From: Paenibacillus aurantius
GTDB lineage: Bacteria > Bacillota > Bacilli > Paenibacillales > NBRC-103111
DNA: 64,000 nucleotides
Direction: 5' to 3'
NCBI RefSeq assembly: GCF_032268605.1
Contig: NZ_CP130318.1
Location: 3,849,913 to 3,913,912 of the forward strand
Part shown: positions 7,964 through 16,259 of the stretch, in pieces
Layout of the letters: every line of letters begins with the position of its first letter
Position numbering within the stretch: position 1 is the stretch's first letter
The notes under the pieces: model-generated
The model's input: only the letters and a program-made list of their open reading frames with translations
Databases searched by the model: none
What the model was told of the DNA's origin: nothing
Made by a program: the position numbers and the translations under genes

Positions 7964-8410
7964 CTAACCCCCGTTCTCCGAAAGATGGCGATGCAGGGCC
8001 AGCAACCCCAGCTCATAGCCGTACGCCCCGAAGCCGGCCATCTGGCCGATGACAACCGGAGCAATGACAGACGTATGGCGGAAGGCTTCCCTTTTGTGAA
8101 TGTTGGACAGGTGAACCTCTATCGCCGGAAGCTGAACGGCGGCCAGCGCATCCCGGATCGCATAGCTGTAATGGGTAAAGGCTCCCGGGTTGATCAGGAT
8201 CCCGTCCTTCGTCCCGTAAGCTTCGTGAATCCGGTCAATCAACGCTCCCTCGTGGTTCGATTGGAAGCTTTCGAGGTCCACGCCAAGCGTTTCAGCCAGC
8301 CTGGACAAGTTCCGTTCGATCGTCTCAAGCGTGTCGGTGCCGTAAATTCCAGGCTCCCTCAACCCCAGCATATTCAGGTTCGGTCCATGCAAAACCAAAA
8401 TTTTCTTCAA
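7964..8410 (-). CDS. aroQ: Type II 3-dehydroquinate dehydratase
   Basis: This is a type II dehydroquinase of the shikimate pathway, converting 3-dehydroquinate to 3-dehydroshikimate. Motifs seen are [20 protein letters not shown], the catalytic [35 protein letters not shown] and [22 protein letters not shown]. The start is uncertain. A TTG at 8410 gives 148 aa, the usual length, with GGGTGAAG before it; a GTG at 8419 and ATGs up to 8455 are also in frame. The gene leads the aroQ-yqhT-efp-lysC string. Confidence 0.93.
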   Translation of the reverse strand: MKKILVLHGPNLNMLGLREPGIYGTDTLETIERNLSRLAETLGVDLESFQSNHEGALIDRIHEAYGTKDGILINPGAFTHYSYAIRDALAAVQLPAIEVHLSNIHKREAFRHTSVIAPVVIGQMAGFGAYGYELGLLALHRHLSENGG

Positions 8411-8455
8411 GTTCTTCACCCATCTTCGCCAGGCGTAAGCCGTCATAAACATCAT

Positions 8456-8687
8456 TAACCCCCATCCGGATGGAAGGGGTTATTTTAACGTAGACATTTT
8501 ACCATAAGATTCCCCTTTTTGAAACAGGAATCCATCAGGGAGAAGCCGCCACCGCCGGAAGGATCTCCAAGGAACCAGACATTGGCAGGTTCCCCTCCAT
8601 CCCCCTGCTCCAACCAACAAAACTTATGGAATTAAAGGGACGAAACCGTTACAATATTCCTATAATAGACAAAGAAGGTGAAAAGGC
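8456..8687. promoter_or_regulatory. Divergent intergenic region aroQ/yqhQ with hairpin and -10 box
   Basis: A small inverted repeat (AACCCC, inner CCATCCGGATGG palindrome, GGGGTT) spans 8457-8482, in the aroQ leader. It might be an RNA hairpin, but it has no clear terminator context for a plus-strand gene. TATAAT at 8661-8666 lies 21 bases before the yqhQ start and could be its -10 box, although no good -35 was found at 17 bases. Nothing else was recognised. Confidence 0.35.
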
Positions 8688-9638
8688 TTGTCACAAACCA
8701 ACATGAATATCTACGGCGGCCAGGCGGTCATCGAGGGCGTTATGTTCGCGGGACGCTCGGTGAACGTGACGGCGGTCCGCCGCAAGAATGACGAAATTGC
8801 CTTTCTGGAGGTGCCGAAGAAGGAAATATCCTGGCTCCGCACCCTCAAAAAAATACCGTTCCTGCGGGGACTCGTCGCTATTATCGAATCCAGTGCCAAG
8901 GGAGCGCAGCACCTTAACTTCTCCGCCGAGCAGTTTGCGGAAGATGAGGACGGGGATGGGGCGGCAAACAAGGAAGAGGAGAAGCCTTCCCTTACCAGCC
9001 GTCTCTCGCTCATCCTGGGAGTCGCCGTCGTCGGGGTTCTGTCCTTCGTCTTCGGGAAATTGATTTTCACGATCGTTCCTGCTGTCATCGAACAGCTGTT
9101 GTTCAGCAATCAATGGAGCAACCAGGGAGCCGGCCGCATCCTTCACAACTTGGTCGAAGGCGTTATAAAAATTTTGTTTTTGGTTATTTATATTTATATC
9201 ATCTCTTTGACGCCCGTGATCAAAAGGCTGTTTCAGTATCACGGAGCCGAACACAAGGTGATCAGCGCTTATGAGGCCGGCGTGGAGCTGACCGTGCCGA
9301 ACGTTCAGAAATTCAGCACGCTTCACTACCGCTGCGGAAGCAGCTTCATCATCCTGACTGTGCTCATCGGTGTGGTCATTTACTCGTTCCTTCATTATGA
9401 CAACCTGTGGGAGCGTGTGATCCAGCGCGTCATCCTGCTGCCTGTCGTCATCGGCGTTTCTTACGAGGCGCTTCGTGCCACCAATGCCCTGAGGGACATC
9501 CCTATCCTCCGTTACCTCGGCTATCCCGGTCTATGGCTGCAGAAGCTGACGACCAAGGAGCCGCTGGATGAGCAGGTGGAGGTCTCCATCGCTTCCTTCA
9601 ACCGAATGAGGGAGCTGGACACCCAATTGACCAAATAA
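8688..9638 (+). CDS. yqhQ: YqhQ family membrane protein (DUF1385)
   Basis: This is a 316-aa DUF1385 protein. The family opening YGGQAVIEGVMFAGRSVNVTAVR is present, and several membrane segments follow (SLILGVAVVGVLSFVFGKLIFTIV, ILFLVIYIYIISLTPVIKRLF, IILTVLIGVVIYSFL). The hallmark region YHGAEHKVISAYEAGVELTV, with conserved His and Glu, lies in between. Its biochemical function is not established. The start is a TTG at 8688 with AAGGTGAAAAGG upstream; the ATG at 8703 is an alternative. Synteny with aroQ matches B. subtilis yqhQ. Confidence 0.9.
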   Translation: MSQTNMNIYGGQAVIEGVMFAGRSVNVTAVRRKNDEIAFLEVPKKEISWLRTLKKIPFLRGLVAIIESSAKGAQHLNFSAEQFAEDEDGDGAANKEEEKPSLTSRLSLILGVAVVGVLSFVFGKLIFTIVPAVIEQLLFSNQWSNQGAGRILHNLVEGVIKILFLVIYIYIISLTPVIKRLFQYHGAEHKVISAYEAGVELTVPNVQKFSTLHYRCGSSFIILTVLIGVVIYSFLHYDNLWERVIQRVILLPVVIGVSYEALRATNALRDIPILRYLGYPGLWLQKLTTKEPLDEQVEVSIASFNRMRELDTQLTK

Positions 9639-9663
9639 TGCACCAAAGAGGAGGAGACGTCCC

Positions 9664-9939
9664 ATGAGAAGGCGCTTTTCAGCTAAGGATTATGTCATTT
9701 TCGGTTTGGCGGCGGTCGGGCTGATCTTCAATGTAGGGAATTTCCTGATTCCGATTATCGTGTTGGGGGGCATTTTTCTGCTCTACAAGTTTTTGCCCGC
9801 CAGAGGCATGCAGAAGGCTTACCGGACCTCCGCCTACCGTCCGACGGCTGCGTCCCCTAAGAAAAGAAAAACGTCCCCGTTCCGAGTTATTCCCGGTAAC
9901 AAGGACAGCATGGATGACAAGACTCCCAAATACCACTAA
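9664..9939 (+). CDS. Small membrane protein, function unknown
   Basis: This 91-aa protein starts at an ATG with a strong GAGGAGGAGACG ribosome site, 25 bases after yqhQ, so it is probably co-transcribed. A basic N-terminus is followed by two hydrophobic helices (YVIFGLAAVGLIFNVGNFLI and IVLGGIFLLYKFL) and a basic, proline-containing cytoplasmic tail (SPKKRKTSPFR). It occupies a place where B. subtilis has other small yqh genes, but no clear homology was recognised. It converges on yqhO with 27 bases between stops. Confidence 0.75.
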   Translation: MRRRFSAKDYVIFGLAAVGLIFNVGNFLIPIIVLGGIFLLYKFLPARGMQKAYRTSAYRPTAASPKKRKTSPFRVIPGNKDSMDDKTPKYH

Positions 9940-9966
9940 GCCGTTCCCTCCAACCAGCCTTTTTCA

Positions 9967-10911
9967 TTACCCATACATCGACCAGTAGCGGGCGGACGAC
10001 CACCGGCAGAAAAACTTATCCGCCGCCTTAACTCCCGATTCGAACAGCTCGAGGCTCGCCTCGGGAACAATGCTGAAATCGGTCGTTCCGACCCCGAGCG
10101 CGGGGATCTTGATGGTACGGGAACGGTTATGCTCTTCAATATACCGCTCGTCATGAGCATCCATCATGGTGGAGAACAGGGCATGGAACATGGACAGCGG
10201 GCCCACGATCCGGTGCGGCTCTCCCTTTCCCCGCCCCACCAGCTGAAAACCCAGTGTAGGCAGCCGCCTGCCGGTTTTTTTTGTTTCGTCGTCAAACAGC
10301 CAAAGCGGAAAATTGCTCAGGATTCCTCCATCCACGATATAGACGAACTGGTCGCGAAACGGAACCGAGGGTTCCTCCTTCTTGAAGCGCTTGCGGATAA
10401 TGACCGGCTCGAAAAAATAAGGAATGCTCGTGCTCATGCGGATCGCCTTCGCCACGGTAAACCGGTTGGGGTCAATGCCGTATTTGCCGATATCCTGCGG
10501 GAGGACGAGCAGCTTTCCTTGGGTAATATCCGAGGCAATGATCTTTAGGTGATCCGCCGGAAGATCCCCGAACGTCCGGACTCCCTTGGCCGCCAGCAGC
10601 TCGTATATCCACTGCTCCAGCTTCTCCCCTGAATACAATCCTTTCTTCAACAGCAAGCGGACGGCGGGCCCGATCCAGCGGATTTCATGAAGGAAGCTCT
10701 TCTGCAGGAAGGAAGAGAAAGGGGTCTGCATGATGATCGTTTTCAATTCCTCTCCGGTGTAACCGGCGGCCAGCAGCGCAGCCACAATGGACCCGGAGGA
10801 GGTTCCGGCGGTCCGGACGAACCGAATCCCCCTTCTTTGCGCTTCGCATACCGCTCCCGCCAGTCCGATCGCTTTGACCCCGCCGCCTTGAAAAACCGCA
10901 TTCACCTCCAC
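9967..10911 (-). CDS. yqhO: Patatin-like phospholipase/esterase (YqhO family)
   Basis: This 314-aa patatin-fold lipid hydrolase has the oxyanion loop FQGGGVKAIGLAGAV near the N-terminus, the nucleophile elbow GTSSGS (Ser of GxSxG) near residue 40, and the catalytic dyad partner VDGGILSNFPLWLF. It should act on acyl esters of membrane lipids; the substrate is unknown. The start used is a GTG at 10911, which aligns with the B. subtilis YqhO N-terminus, though the ribosome site (GAGGCGGGG) is only moderate. It lies next to mntR, as in B. subtilis. Confidence 0.88.
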   Translation of the reverse strand: MEVNAVFQGGGVKAIGLAGAVCEAQRRGIRFVRTAGTSSGSIVAALLAAGYTGEELKTIIMQTPFSSFLQKSFLHEIRWIGPAVRLLLKKGLYSGEKLEQWIYELLAAKGVRTFGDLPADHLKIIASDITQGKLLVLPQDIGKYGIDPNRFTVAKAIRMSTSIPYFFEPVIIRKRFKKEEPSVPFRDQFVYIVDGGILSNFPLWLFDDETKKTGRRLPTLGFQLVGRGKGEPHRIVGPLSMFHALFSTMMDAHDERYIEEHNRSRTIKIPALGVGTTDFSIVPEASLELFESGVKAADKFFCRWSSARYWSMYG

Positions 10912-11009
10912 CCGATCCCCGCCTCTCGTGCTTTCTCCCGAATCTTGTCGGTTGTACAGTTTATGAGGCGCTAGCCTCGGGTTATTCCTGGAGGCTTAAT
11001 CCGGGCAAC

Positions 11010-11040
11010 AAAAAAACACCCGCTTGTCCAGCAGGTGTTT
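11010..11040 (-). terminator. Rho-independent terminator of mntR
   Basis: On the minus strand AAACACC pairs with GGTGTTT across a 13-base loop and is followed by a run of T, directly after the mntR stop. Confidence 0.8.
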
Positions 11041-11044
11041 CCCT

Positions 11045-11467
11045 TTAGTCCGTATCCAGCTCCGAGCGGATTCTCAGCAGTTCGGCCGCCCTATCCGGGT
11101 CTCTCCGGAAATATTCGAGAAGCGTTTCGATGCAGGTAATGGAATCCCAGCTCAGGTGATGCTCGATTCCCTCCACATCTTTATAAATGTTCTCCTCCTG
11201 GACACCGATCATGGTCAGGAACTCTTCGAGCAGGTGATGCCGGTCGACGAGCCGTTTGCCCATTTTCTTGCCCTTCGAGGTGAGGATGAGGCCGCGATAC
11301 TTCTCGTAGACGAGGTAATTGTCCTTGTCCAGCTTCTGAATCATCTTCGTAACCGAGGATGGATGGACTTCAAGGCCCTCCGCGATGTCGGATACCCGCG
11401 CGTAGCCCTTTTCGTCGATGAGCTTGTAGATCCGCTCCAAATAATCTTCCATGCTCGGCGTTGCCAT
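11045..11467 (-). CDS. mntR: Manganese-responsive transcriptional regulator MntR
   Basis: This 140-aa DtxR-family repressor closely matches B. subtilis MntR, which represses manganese importers when Mn is plentiful. The N-terminal winged helix-turn-helix (about residues 1-60) contains the recognition helix [12 protein letters not shown]. All ligands of the binuclear Mn site can be located: Asp8, Glu11, His77, Glu99, Glu102 and His103. This supports MntR rather than an iron-type DtxR. The ATG at 11467 begins [14 protein letters not shown]. Synteny with yqhO is conserved. Confidence 0.96.
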   Translation of the reverse strand: MATPSMEDYLERIYKLIDEKGYARVSDIAEGLEVHPSSVTKMIQKLDKDNYLVYEKYRGLILTSKGKKMGKRLVDRHHLLEEFLTMIGVQEENIYKDVEGIEHHLSWDSITCIETLLEYFRRDPDRAAELLRIRSELDTD

Positions 11468-11664
11468 CCCGTTTTCCCCCTTAATCTGCTTCCTTGCACT
11501 CTAAGTATGATAAACCATTCCCCTAGGCAGTGCAAGCCAACCCCCTCCCTTCAGCGGCCGGATAAGCCTTGATTTTGCCACGTGTGCCTCCGCCCCGACT
11601 GACGCAAACTAAGCACAGAAAAAGCACAGCCGATGCCGATCATCCGCAGGAAGGAGAAGCCTCC

Positions 11665-12726
11665 ATGGCAACCGAATTGCTCAGCCGGCCGCCCAAAAGC
11701 TTAGAGGTCTTCGTGCCGGAGCTGGTCTATTTTGAACCCGATGCGCTGAATTATCCAAAGGGAAAGAAGATTAAAGAATGGGCCGAGGAGAAAGGGCTGC
11801 CTATTCGGATGACCACCTCGCACAACCGGATTACGAACCTGCCCGGAGAAACCGACCTGGAGAAATACCGGATCGCCAAGCGCACGCTGGTGGTCGGGGT
11901 CCGCAAGACGCTGAAGTTCGATCAATCGAAGCCGTCCGCCGAATACGCCATCCCCATTGCCACCGGCTGCATGGCCCATTGCCATTATTGTTACCTGCAG
12001 ACCACCCTCGGGGCGAAGCCCTATATCCGGGTCTATGTGAACACGGATGAGATCCTGGAGGCCGCCCAGAAGTATATCGACGAACGGATTCCGGAGATTA
12101 CCCGGTTCGAAGCCGCCTGTACCTCCGATCCCGTCGGCTTGGAGCATATTTCCGGTTCCCTCGCCGAGCTGATTGAATTCATGGCGAAGCAGGATTACGG
12201 AAGGCTGCGCTTCGTGACCAAATTTCACCATGTCGAGCCTTTGCTGAACCTGAATCACAACAAGCATACCCGCATCCGCTTCAGTGTGAATGCCGATTAT
12301 GTCATAAAGAACTTTGAGCCGGCCACCTCCTCCTTTGCCGACCGGATTACCGCCGCGGGCAAGGTAGCGCATGCCGGATACCCGCTCGGCTTCATCGTCG
12401 CCCCCATTATTTGGCATGAGGGCTGGGAGGACGGGTACCGTCATTTGTTCGAGAAGCTGAAAGAGACCCTTCCGGCCGAAGCCGTAAAGGATCTCACATT
12501 CGAACTGATTCAGCACCGCTTTACCAAAACGGCCAAAAACGTCATCCTCCAGCGTTACCCGAAAACCAAGCTCGAGATGGACGAGGCGAAGCGCAAGTAC
12601 AAATGGGGCCGCTGGGGCCAGGGCAAATACGTGTACCCGGATGAACAGGCCCAAGCGTTAAGGGAATTCATCACGGAACAAATCTTTGAGAAATTTCCGG
12701 AAGCCCACATCGATTACTTCACCTGA
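11665..12726 (+). CDS. splB: Spore photoproduct lyase (radical SAM)
   Basis: This 353-aa radical SAM enzyme reverses the thymine dimer spore photoproduct during germination. It carries the family-specific cluster motif ATGCMAHCHYCYLQTT (CxxxCxxC), a downstream FEAACTSDPVGLEHI segment with the conserved hydrogen-donor cysteine region, and the C-terminal KRKYKWGRWGQGKYVYP motif. The start is the ATG at 11665, after AAGGAGAAG. In B. subtilis splB is expressed in the forespore under sigma-G; no confident promoter was picked out here. No splA-like gene was seen upstream. Confidence 0.96.
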   Translation: MATELLSRPPKSLEVFVPELVYFEPDALNYPKGKKIKEWAEEKGLPIRMTTSHNRITNLPGETDLEKYRIAKRTLVVGVRKTLKFDQSKPSAEYAIPIATGCMAHCHYCYLQTTLGAKPYIRVYVNTDEILEAAQKYIDERIPEITRFEAACTSDPVGLEHISGSLAELIEFMAKQDYGRLRFVTKFHHVEPLLNLNHNKHTRIRFSVNADYVIKNFEPATSSFADRITAAGKVAHAGYPLGFIVAPIIWHEGWEDGYRHLFEKLKETLPAEAVKDLTFELIQHRFTKTAKNVILQRYPKTKLEMDEAKRKYKWGRWGQGKYVYPDEQAQALREFITEQIFEKFPEAHIDYFT

Positions 12727-12746
12727 TGCCTTATCCGGTGACTTTG
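12727..12746 (+). repeat. End of the intergenic repeat family (truncated copy)
   Basis: Directly after the splB stop, TGCCTTATCCGGTGACTTTG matches the left end of the 91-bp element at 48907-48997 with one mismatch in 20. A short GC hairpin (CGGGG/CCCCG) follows at about 12750-12768. No right-hand inverted repeat was found, so this is probably a decayed copy. Confidence 0.6.
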
Positions 12747-12775
12747 CATACGGGGATAATAACCCCCGGAAGGAC

Positions 12776-13489
12776 CTAGAACTTAAGCCAATCCGGCGTA
12801 TGGCTGTTAAACCAGATCGTGATCTGGGTCATCCGGTCCGTATAGAGAAGAATGGCGATCACGATCATCACGGCCCCGCCTATCTTCATCATGACGGACG
12901 AATAACGCAGGATCCATTTGGTCGATCCGATGAAGAACGCCAGCACCATAAACGGGATGGCGAAGCCGAGGGAATACGCCGTAATGAGAGGCAGCCAGGC
13001 ATCCGGCTGCGTGGCGGCAAGCGCCAGAATGGCCGATAGGATCGGGCCTACGCACGGGGACCAGCCTGCAGCGAAGCCTATTCCAATGAGGAAGGAACCG
13101 AGGTACCCGGCCGGCTTCCATTTCATGTTCAGCTTGCGTTCCTTGATCAGGAACTGCGGCTGAAAGATGCCAAGCATGAACAGGCCCATCAGCAGAATCA
13201 GCAGAGCGGCCAGCTCGCGGATCAGATTCCGGTTATCCTTGAAGAAGTCCGCCACGAAGCCGGCCGCCCAGCTAAGGCTGAAGAAGATAACCGAAAAGCC
13301 GAGACAGAAAAACAGGGAGTGGGTAAGCGTCGCCAACCTCACTTCCTTTTTGTTGTCCCCGTTCTTGATCTGATTGACGGATATTCCGGTAATGTAGGAA
13401 AGATAAGACGGATACAGCGGCAGACAGCAGGGAGAAATGAAGGAAGCGATCCCTGCCAGAAAGGCGATCCAGATATTGACCTGTTCCAT
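12776..13489 (-). CDS. ccdA: Cytochrome c biogenesis thiol-disulfide transporter CcdA
   Basis: This 237-aa CcdA/DsbD-core protein has six predicted helices. It transfers reducing power from cytoplasmic thioredoxin to extracytoplasmic thiol proteins, as needed for cytochrome c maturation and spore cortex synthesis. The paired active cysteines are in FISPCCLPLYPSYLSYITG (with an unusual Cys-Cys-Leu-Pro) and AAGWSPCVGPILSAILALA. The start is an ATG at 13489. The gene is 14 bases downstream of the zinc permease stop, so it could be the last gene of that transcript. A cytochrome c gene is elsewhere in the window. Confidence 0.92.
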   Translation of the reverse strand: MEQVNIWIAFLAGIASFISPCCLPLYPSYLSYITGISVNQIKNGDNKKEVRLATLTHSLFFCLGFSVIFFSLSWAAGFVADFFKDNRNLIRELAALLILLMGLFMLGIFQPQFLIKERKLNMKWKPAGYLGSFLIGIGFAAGWSPCVGPILSAILALAATQPDAWLPLITAYSLGFAIPFMVLAFFIGSTKWILRYSSVMMKIGGAVMIVIAILLYTDRMTQITIWFNSHTPDWLKF

Positions 13490-13503
13490 GGGTTACTCCT
13501 CTG

Positions 13504-14310
13504 CTACCAAATTCGCAAGCCTTTGCGCAGCACCAGTGCCATCATGAGAATGGCGATCAAGAGAAGGACGACGGTCGCTCCCGGAGCAAGATTGGCCACC
13601 CCGGCGAGAATCAGCCCCCCGATCACAGCCAGCTCCGAGAAAAGAACGGCCATGACCACCGAATGCCGGAAGCTCCGGGCCACAACGAGGCTCGCCGCCA
13701 CCGGGATGGTGATGAGCGAAGACACCAGAAGGGCGCCGACGATCTTGATGGCTACGCTGATCACCAGCGCGGTGAGAACGGTGATCATGATGTTATAGAA
13801 CCGGAGGGGAAGGCCGCTGACCGCTGCCGCGTCTTCATCGAAGAACATCAGGAAGAGCTCCTTGAAGTTCAGAAGAACCACTGCAATGACCAGGAGGGCC
13901 ACTCCCGCCACCATCCACAGGTCCAGCCGGTCAAGCGTATAGATGCTGCCGAACAAATAGCTGTATACGTTAATGTTAAAGCCTTTGCCGAGCGTAAACA
14001 GGAAAGTAGCAAGAGCCACCCCTCCTGACATGATCACGGCAATGGAAAGCTCGGCATACGTCTTGTAGGCTTTGCGCAGCCGCTCGATGGCAAACGAGGC
14101 AAGCACCGCGAAAACAAGGCCGACCCCAACCGGGTAGACATTGATCAGAAAGCCGAGGGCGACGCCGGCAATGGAAACATGAGCCAGCGTGTCTCCTATC
14201 ATCGACAAGCGCCTCAGCACGAGAAAGATTCCCATCAGAGGGGCGGTTATGCCGATCAGGATGCCCCCAATCAGCGCCCTGACGAAGAAAGCGTCCGAAA
14301 AAATCTCCAC
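13504..14310 (-). CDS. znuB: Zinc/manganese-type ABC importer permease
   Basis: This 268-aa membrane protein is an ABC-3 family permease (ZnuB/MntB type) with about eight helices, including the typical IGDTLAHVSIAGVALGFLI region and KIVGALLVSSLITIPVAASLV. It forms the channel of the metal importer with the upstream ATPase and binding protein. The GTG start at 14310 follows the ATPase stop without a gap, indicating translational coupling. The Zur-type operators in front of the operon make zinc the probable substrate. Confidence 0.92.
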   Translation of the reverse strand: MEIFSDAFFVRALIGGILIGITAPLMGIFLVLRRLSMIGDTLAHVSIAGVALGFLINVYPVGVGLVFAVLASFAIERLRKAYKTYAELSIAVIMSGGVALATFLFTLGKGFNINVYSYLFGSIYTLDRLDLWMVAGVALLVIAVVLLNFKELFLMFFDEDAAAVSGLPLRFYNIMITVLTALVISVAIKIVGALLVSSLITIPVAASLVVARSFRHSVVMAVLFSELAVIGGLILAGVANLAPGATVVLLLIAILMMALVLRKGLRIW

Positions 14311-15105
14311 TTACCGCACACTCCCCTGCAGCACTTCTTCGTAGCCTCTTAAATCCGAAAGAGCATGGGACAGGCTTGTTTCCCCGCAATCCTCCGGATC
14401 GTGCGTATGCTTCACATAAAATTTCAGCTTCCCGGCCGACTGGACCGGCTCCGATCCCAGGTAAGACTGCAGGGCCTCCCTGTCGTGGGACACCATCAGG
14501 AAGGTAATGTCGTGGTGATGGTGCATATGCCGCAGCAGGTGGAAAAAGCCCTCCTGCGTCTCCGCGTCGATCCCTACCGTCGGCTCGTCCAGAATGAGCA
14601 GGTCCGGGTTGTTGATCAGCGCCCGCGCCAGAAAGGCACGCTGCTGTTGGCCACCGGACAGCTGGCCGATCCTCCGGTCCGCCAGATCCTCTATCCCCAT
14701 CACCCGCAGCGCTTCGCTGCACTTGGCGGAATCCTCCCGGTTCAACCGGCGGAACATGTTCTTGCGCCCGTAAAGCCCCGACATGACGACTTCCCGGACG
14801 GTCGCCGGGAAGAGGGGGTTGAAGTTATTCTTCTGGGGGACATAGCCGATCCGCTCCCAGTCCTTGAACCGGCCGACCGGTTCTCCGAAGAGACGGATGG
14901 TTCCCTTCTGGGGCTTGATGAGGCCGACGATCATCCGCAGAAGCGTCGTTTTGCCGGCTCCGTTGGACCCGACCAGACCGACGAAATCCCGCTGGAGAAC
15001 CGAAAAATCCAATTGATCTATTACCTGTTTATCTTCATAAGAGAAGGACAAATCTTCGATTTCGATGACATGCTGGTGGCAGTCTCGGGCCGAAGTACCG
15101 GCCAT
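14311..15105 (-). CDS. znuC: Zinc ABC importer ATP-binding protein
   Basis: This ABC ATPase (264 aa from the ATG at 15105) has Walker A GSNGAGKTT, the Q-loop in IGYVPQKNNFNPLFPATVREVV, the signature LSGGQQQRAFLARAL and Walker B LLILDEPTVGID. It powers the importer with the neighbouring permease. Its C-terminus carries an extra His/Cys/Asp-rich tail (YVKHTHDPEDCGE). The chosen ATG has AAGGAGCGGG upstream. Another ATG at 15144 overlaps the stop of the binding-protein gene (ATGA) and would add 13 residues. Confidence 0.93.
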   Translation of the reverse strand: MAGTSARDCHQHVIEIEDLSFSYEDKQVIDQLDFSVLQRDFVGLVGSNGAGKTTLLRMIVGLIKPQKGTIRLFGEPVGRFKDWERIGYVPQKNNFNPLFPATVREVVMSGLYGRKNMFRRLNREDSAKCSEALRVMGIEDLADRRIGQLSGGQQQRAFLARALINNPDLLILDEPTVGIDAETQEGFFHLLRHMHHHHDITFLMVSHDREALQSYLGSEPVQSAGKLKFYVKHTHDPEDCGETSLSHALSDLRGYEEVLQGSVR

Positions 15106-15140
15106 AGGGACCCGCTCCTTTTTCTGGTGGAATCGTAGTT

Positions 15141-16082
15141 TCATTGTAAAGCTTTCAGTAAATTTTGCAAATTCGTCTCCATGACGCCGAAATAGTCCTT
15201 CCCTGCCTTAACCTCTTCCTCCGTCAACCCTTCGAGAGGATTCAGCACGAGCGTCTGAATGCCGGCGTCCTTGGCAAGCGTTTTGGCTGTTTTGTCGGAA
15301 ACAAGCTCCTCGAAAAATATATATTTCACTCCGCTCTCTTTAATGAATGCATTCACCATTCTCATATCCTGAGAGGTAGGCTCCGCATCCGGAGACAGCC
15401 CCATGATGGCCTTCTGGGTCAAGCCGTAATCGCGGCAGAGGTACCCGAAGGCATCGTGGGAGACGACAATCTCCTTGCGCGGCACCTTGGACAGAGAATC
15501 GCGGTAAGAGGCGTCAAGGGCGTCGAACTTCTTCGAAAGCTCGGCGAAATTCGCTTCGTAATCCGCCTTGTGGGCCGGATCGGCCTGGATAAAGCCGTCC
15601 TTGATAGCGCCTGCCATCTTCTTTGCGTTAGCGGGACTTAACCAGGCGTGGGGATCCACTCCTTCATGCCCGTGCTCCTCACTACCGGAATGGGCTTCTT
15701 CCTGATCCTTCATGAGTTCGACACTCTTGCTCGTTTCCACGACCTTCACTTTGCTGTCCTTCGGAAGACTCTGAAGAAAATCGTCCACCCAGCCCTCGAA
15801 GCCGGCTCCCTGGTATACCAGCATTTCCGCCTTCGTCATCAGCCGGATATCATTGCTCTTCGGGGACCAGTCGTGCGGCTCGACCCCCGCCGGTACCAGA
15901 TTGATCACATTCGCATGGTCTCCCCCAATCTTGCCGGCAAAGTCGTACAGGGGATAAAAGCTTGTCACCACATTGACTTTCCCTTCCTGAAGCTGGGCTT
16001 GGCCGGCTCCCTTGCCGCATCCGGTTAAAGCGGCCGCCGAGAGTAGCAGCAGAAGAAAGATAAAAGGATAAGTTCGTTTCAA
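15141..16082 (-). CDS. znuA: Zinc-binding lipoprotein of the ABC importer (ZnuA/AdcA type)
   Basis: This 313-aa cluster A-I solute-binding protein delivers metal to the permease. It has a lipoprotein signal ending in a LTGC lipobox, conserved metal-site histidines (GVEPHDWSPKSNDI, DPHAWLSP, IVVSHDAFGYLCRDYGL) and a His/Glu-rich loop (EEAHSGSEEHGHEG) typical of zinc rather than manganese binders. It is the first gene of the znuACB-type operon and overlaps the next gene's alternative start. Regulation by Zur is strongly suggested by the promoter region. Confidence 0.95.
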   Translation of the reverse strand: MKRTYPFIFLLLLLSAAALTGCGKGAGQAQLQEGKVNVVTSFYPLYDFAGKIGGDHANVINLVPAGVEPHDWSPKSNDIRLMTKAEMLVYQGAGFEGWVDDFLQSLPKDSKVKVVETSKSVELMKDQEEAHSGSEEHGHEGVDPHAWLSPANAKKMAGAIKDGFIQADPAHKADYEANFAELSKKFDALDASYRDSLSKVPRKEIVVSHDAFGYLCRDYGLTQKAIMGLSPDAEPTSQDMRMVNAFIKESGVKYIFFEELVSDKTAKTLAKDAGIQTLVLNPLEGLTEEEVKAGKDYFGVMETNLQNLLKALQ

Positions 16083-16104
16083 GGATGGTCACTCCGATCC
16101 GTTC

Positions 16105-16190
16105 TTAATCGTAATCATTTTTATTTACAAGGAGCATTATAAGCCCGCCATTCCGCCGGTGTCAATATAAATCATAATGATTACGATTTA
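16105..16190 (-). promoter_or_regulatory. znuA promoter flanked by two Zur-box-like operators
   Basis: On the minus strand TTGACA (16160-16165) and TATAAT (16136-16141) are spaced by 18 bases, a near-consensus vegetative promoter. Immediately 5' of the -35 lies AAATCGTAATCATTATGATT (within 16169-16190), an almost perfect match to the B. subtilis Zur box with TCGTAATNATTACGA symmetry. A second, weaker box with ATGATTACGATTA lies downstream of the start point (16105-16122). A Zur gene lies 4 kb away. Both operators fit zinc repression. Confidence 0.85.
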
Positions 16191-16209
16191 ATGTTATGCC
16201 TGGGAATAA

Positions 16210-16247
16210 CAAAAAAGCGCCGCCCGGACATAATCCGGCTGGCGCCT
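16210..16247 (-). terminator. Rho-independent terminator after the nickel/cobalt permease gene
   Basis: On the minus strand a GC-rich stem (GGCGCCAGCCGGA with TCCGGGCGGCGC, loop TTATG) is followed by six T, 13 bases after the stop of the permease gene. Confidence 0.85.
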
Positions 16248-16259
16248 TGTAAAAGATCG

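Noticed and set aside
11556-11568. GCCGGATAAGCC upstream of splB as another repeat copy
   Set aside because: Only a partial core match with no second end or shared inside sequence.
13504-16082. Manganese importer as the identity of the ABC-metal operon, given the nearby mntR
   Set aside because: The promoter carries Zur boxes, not an MntR site, and the binding protein has a His-rich loop typical of zinc binders.
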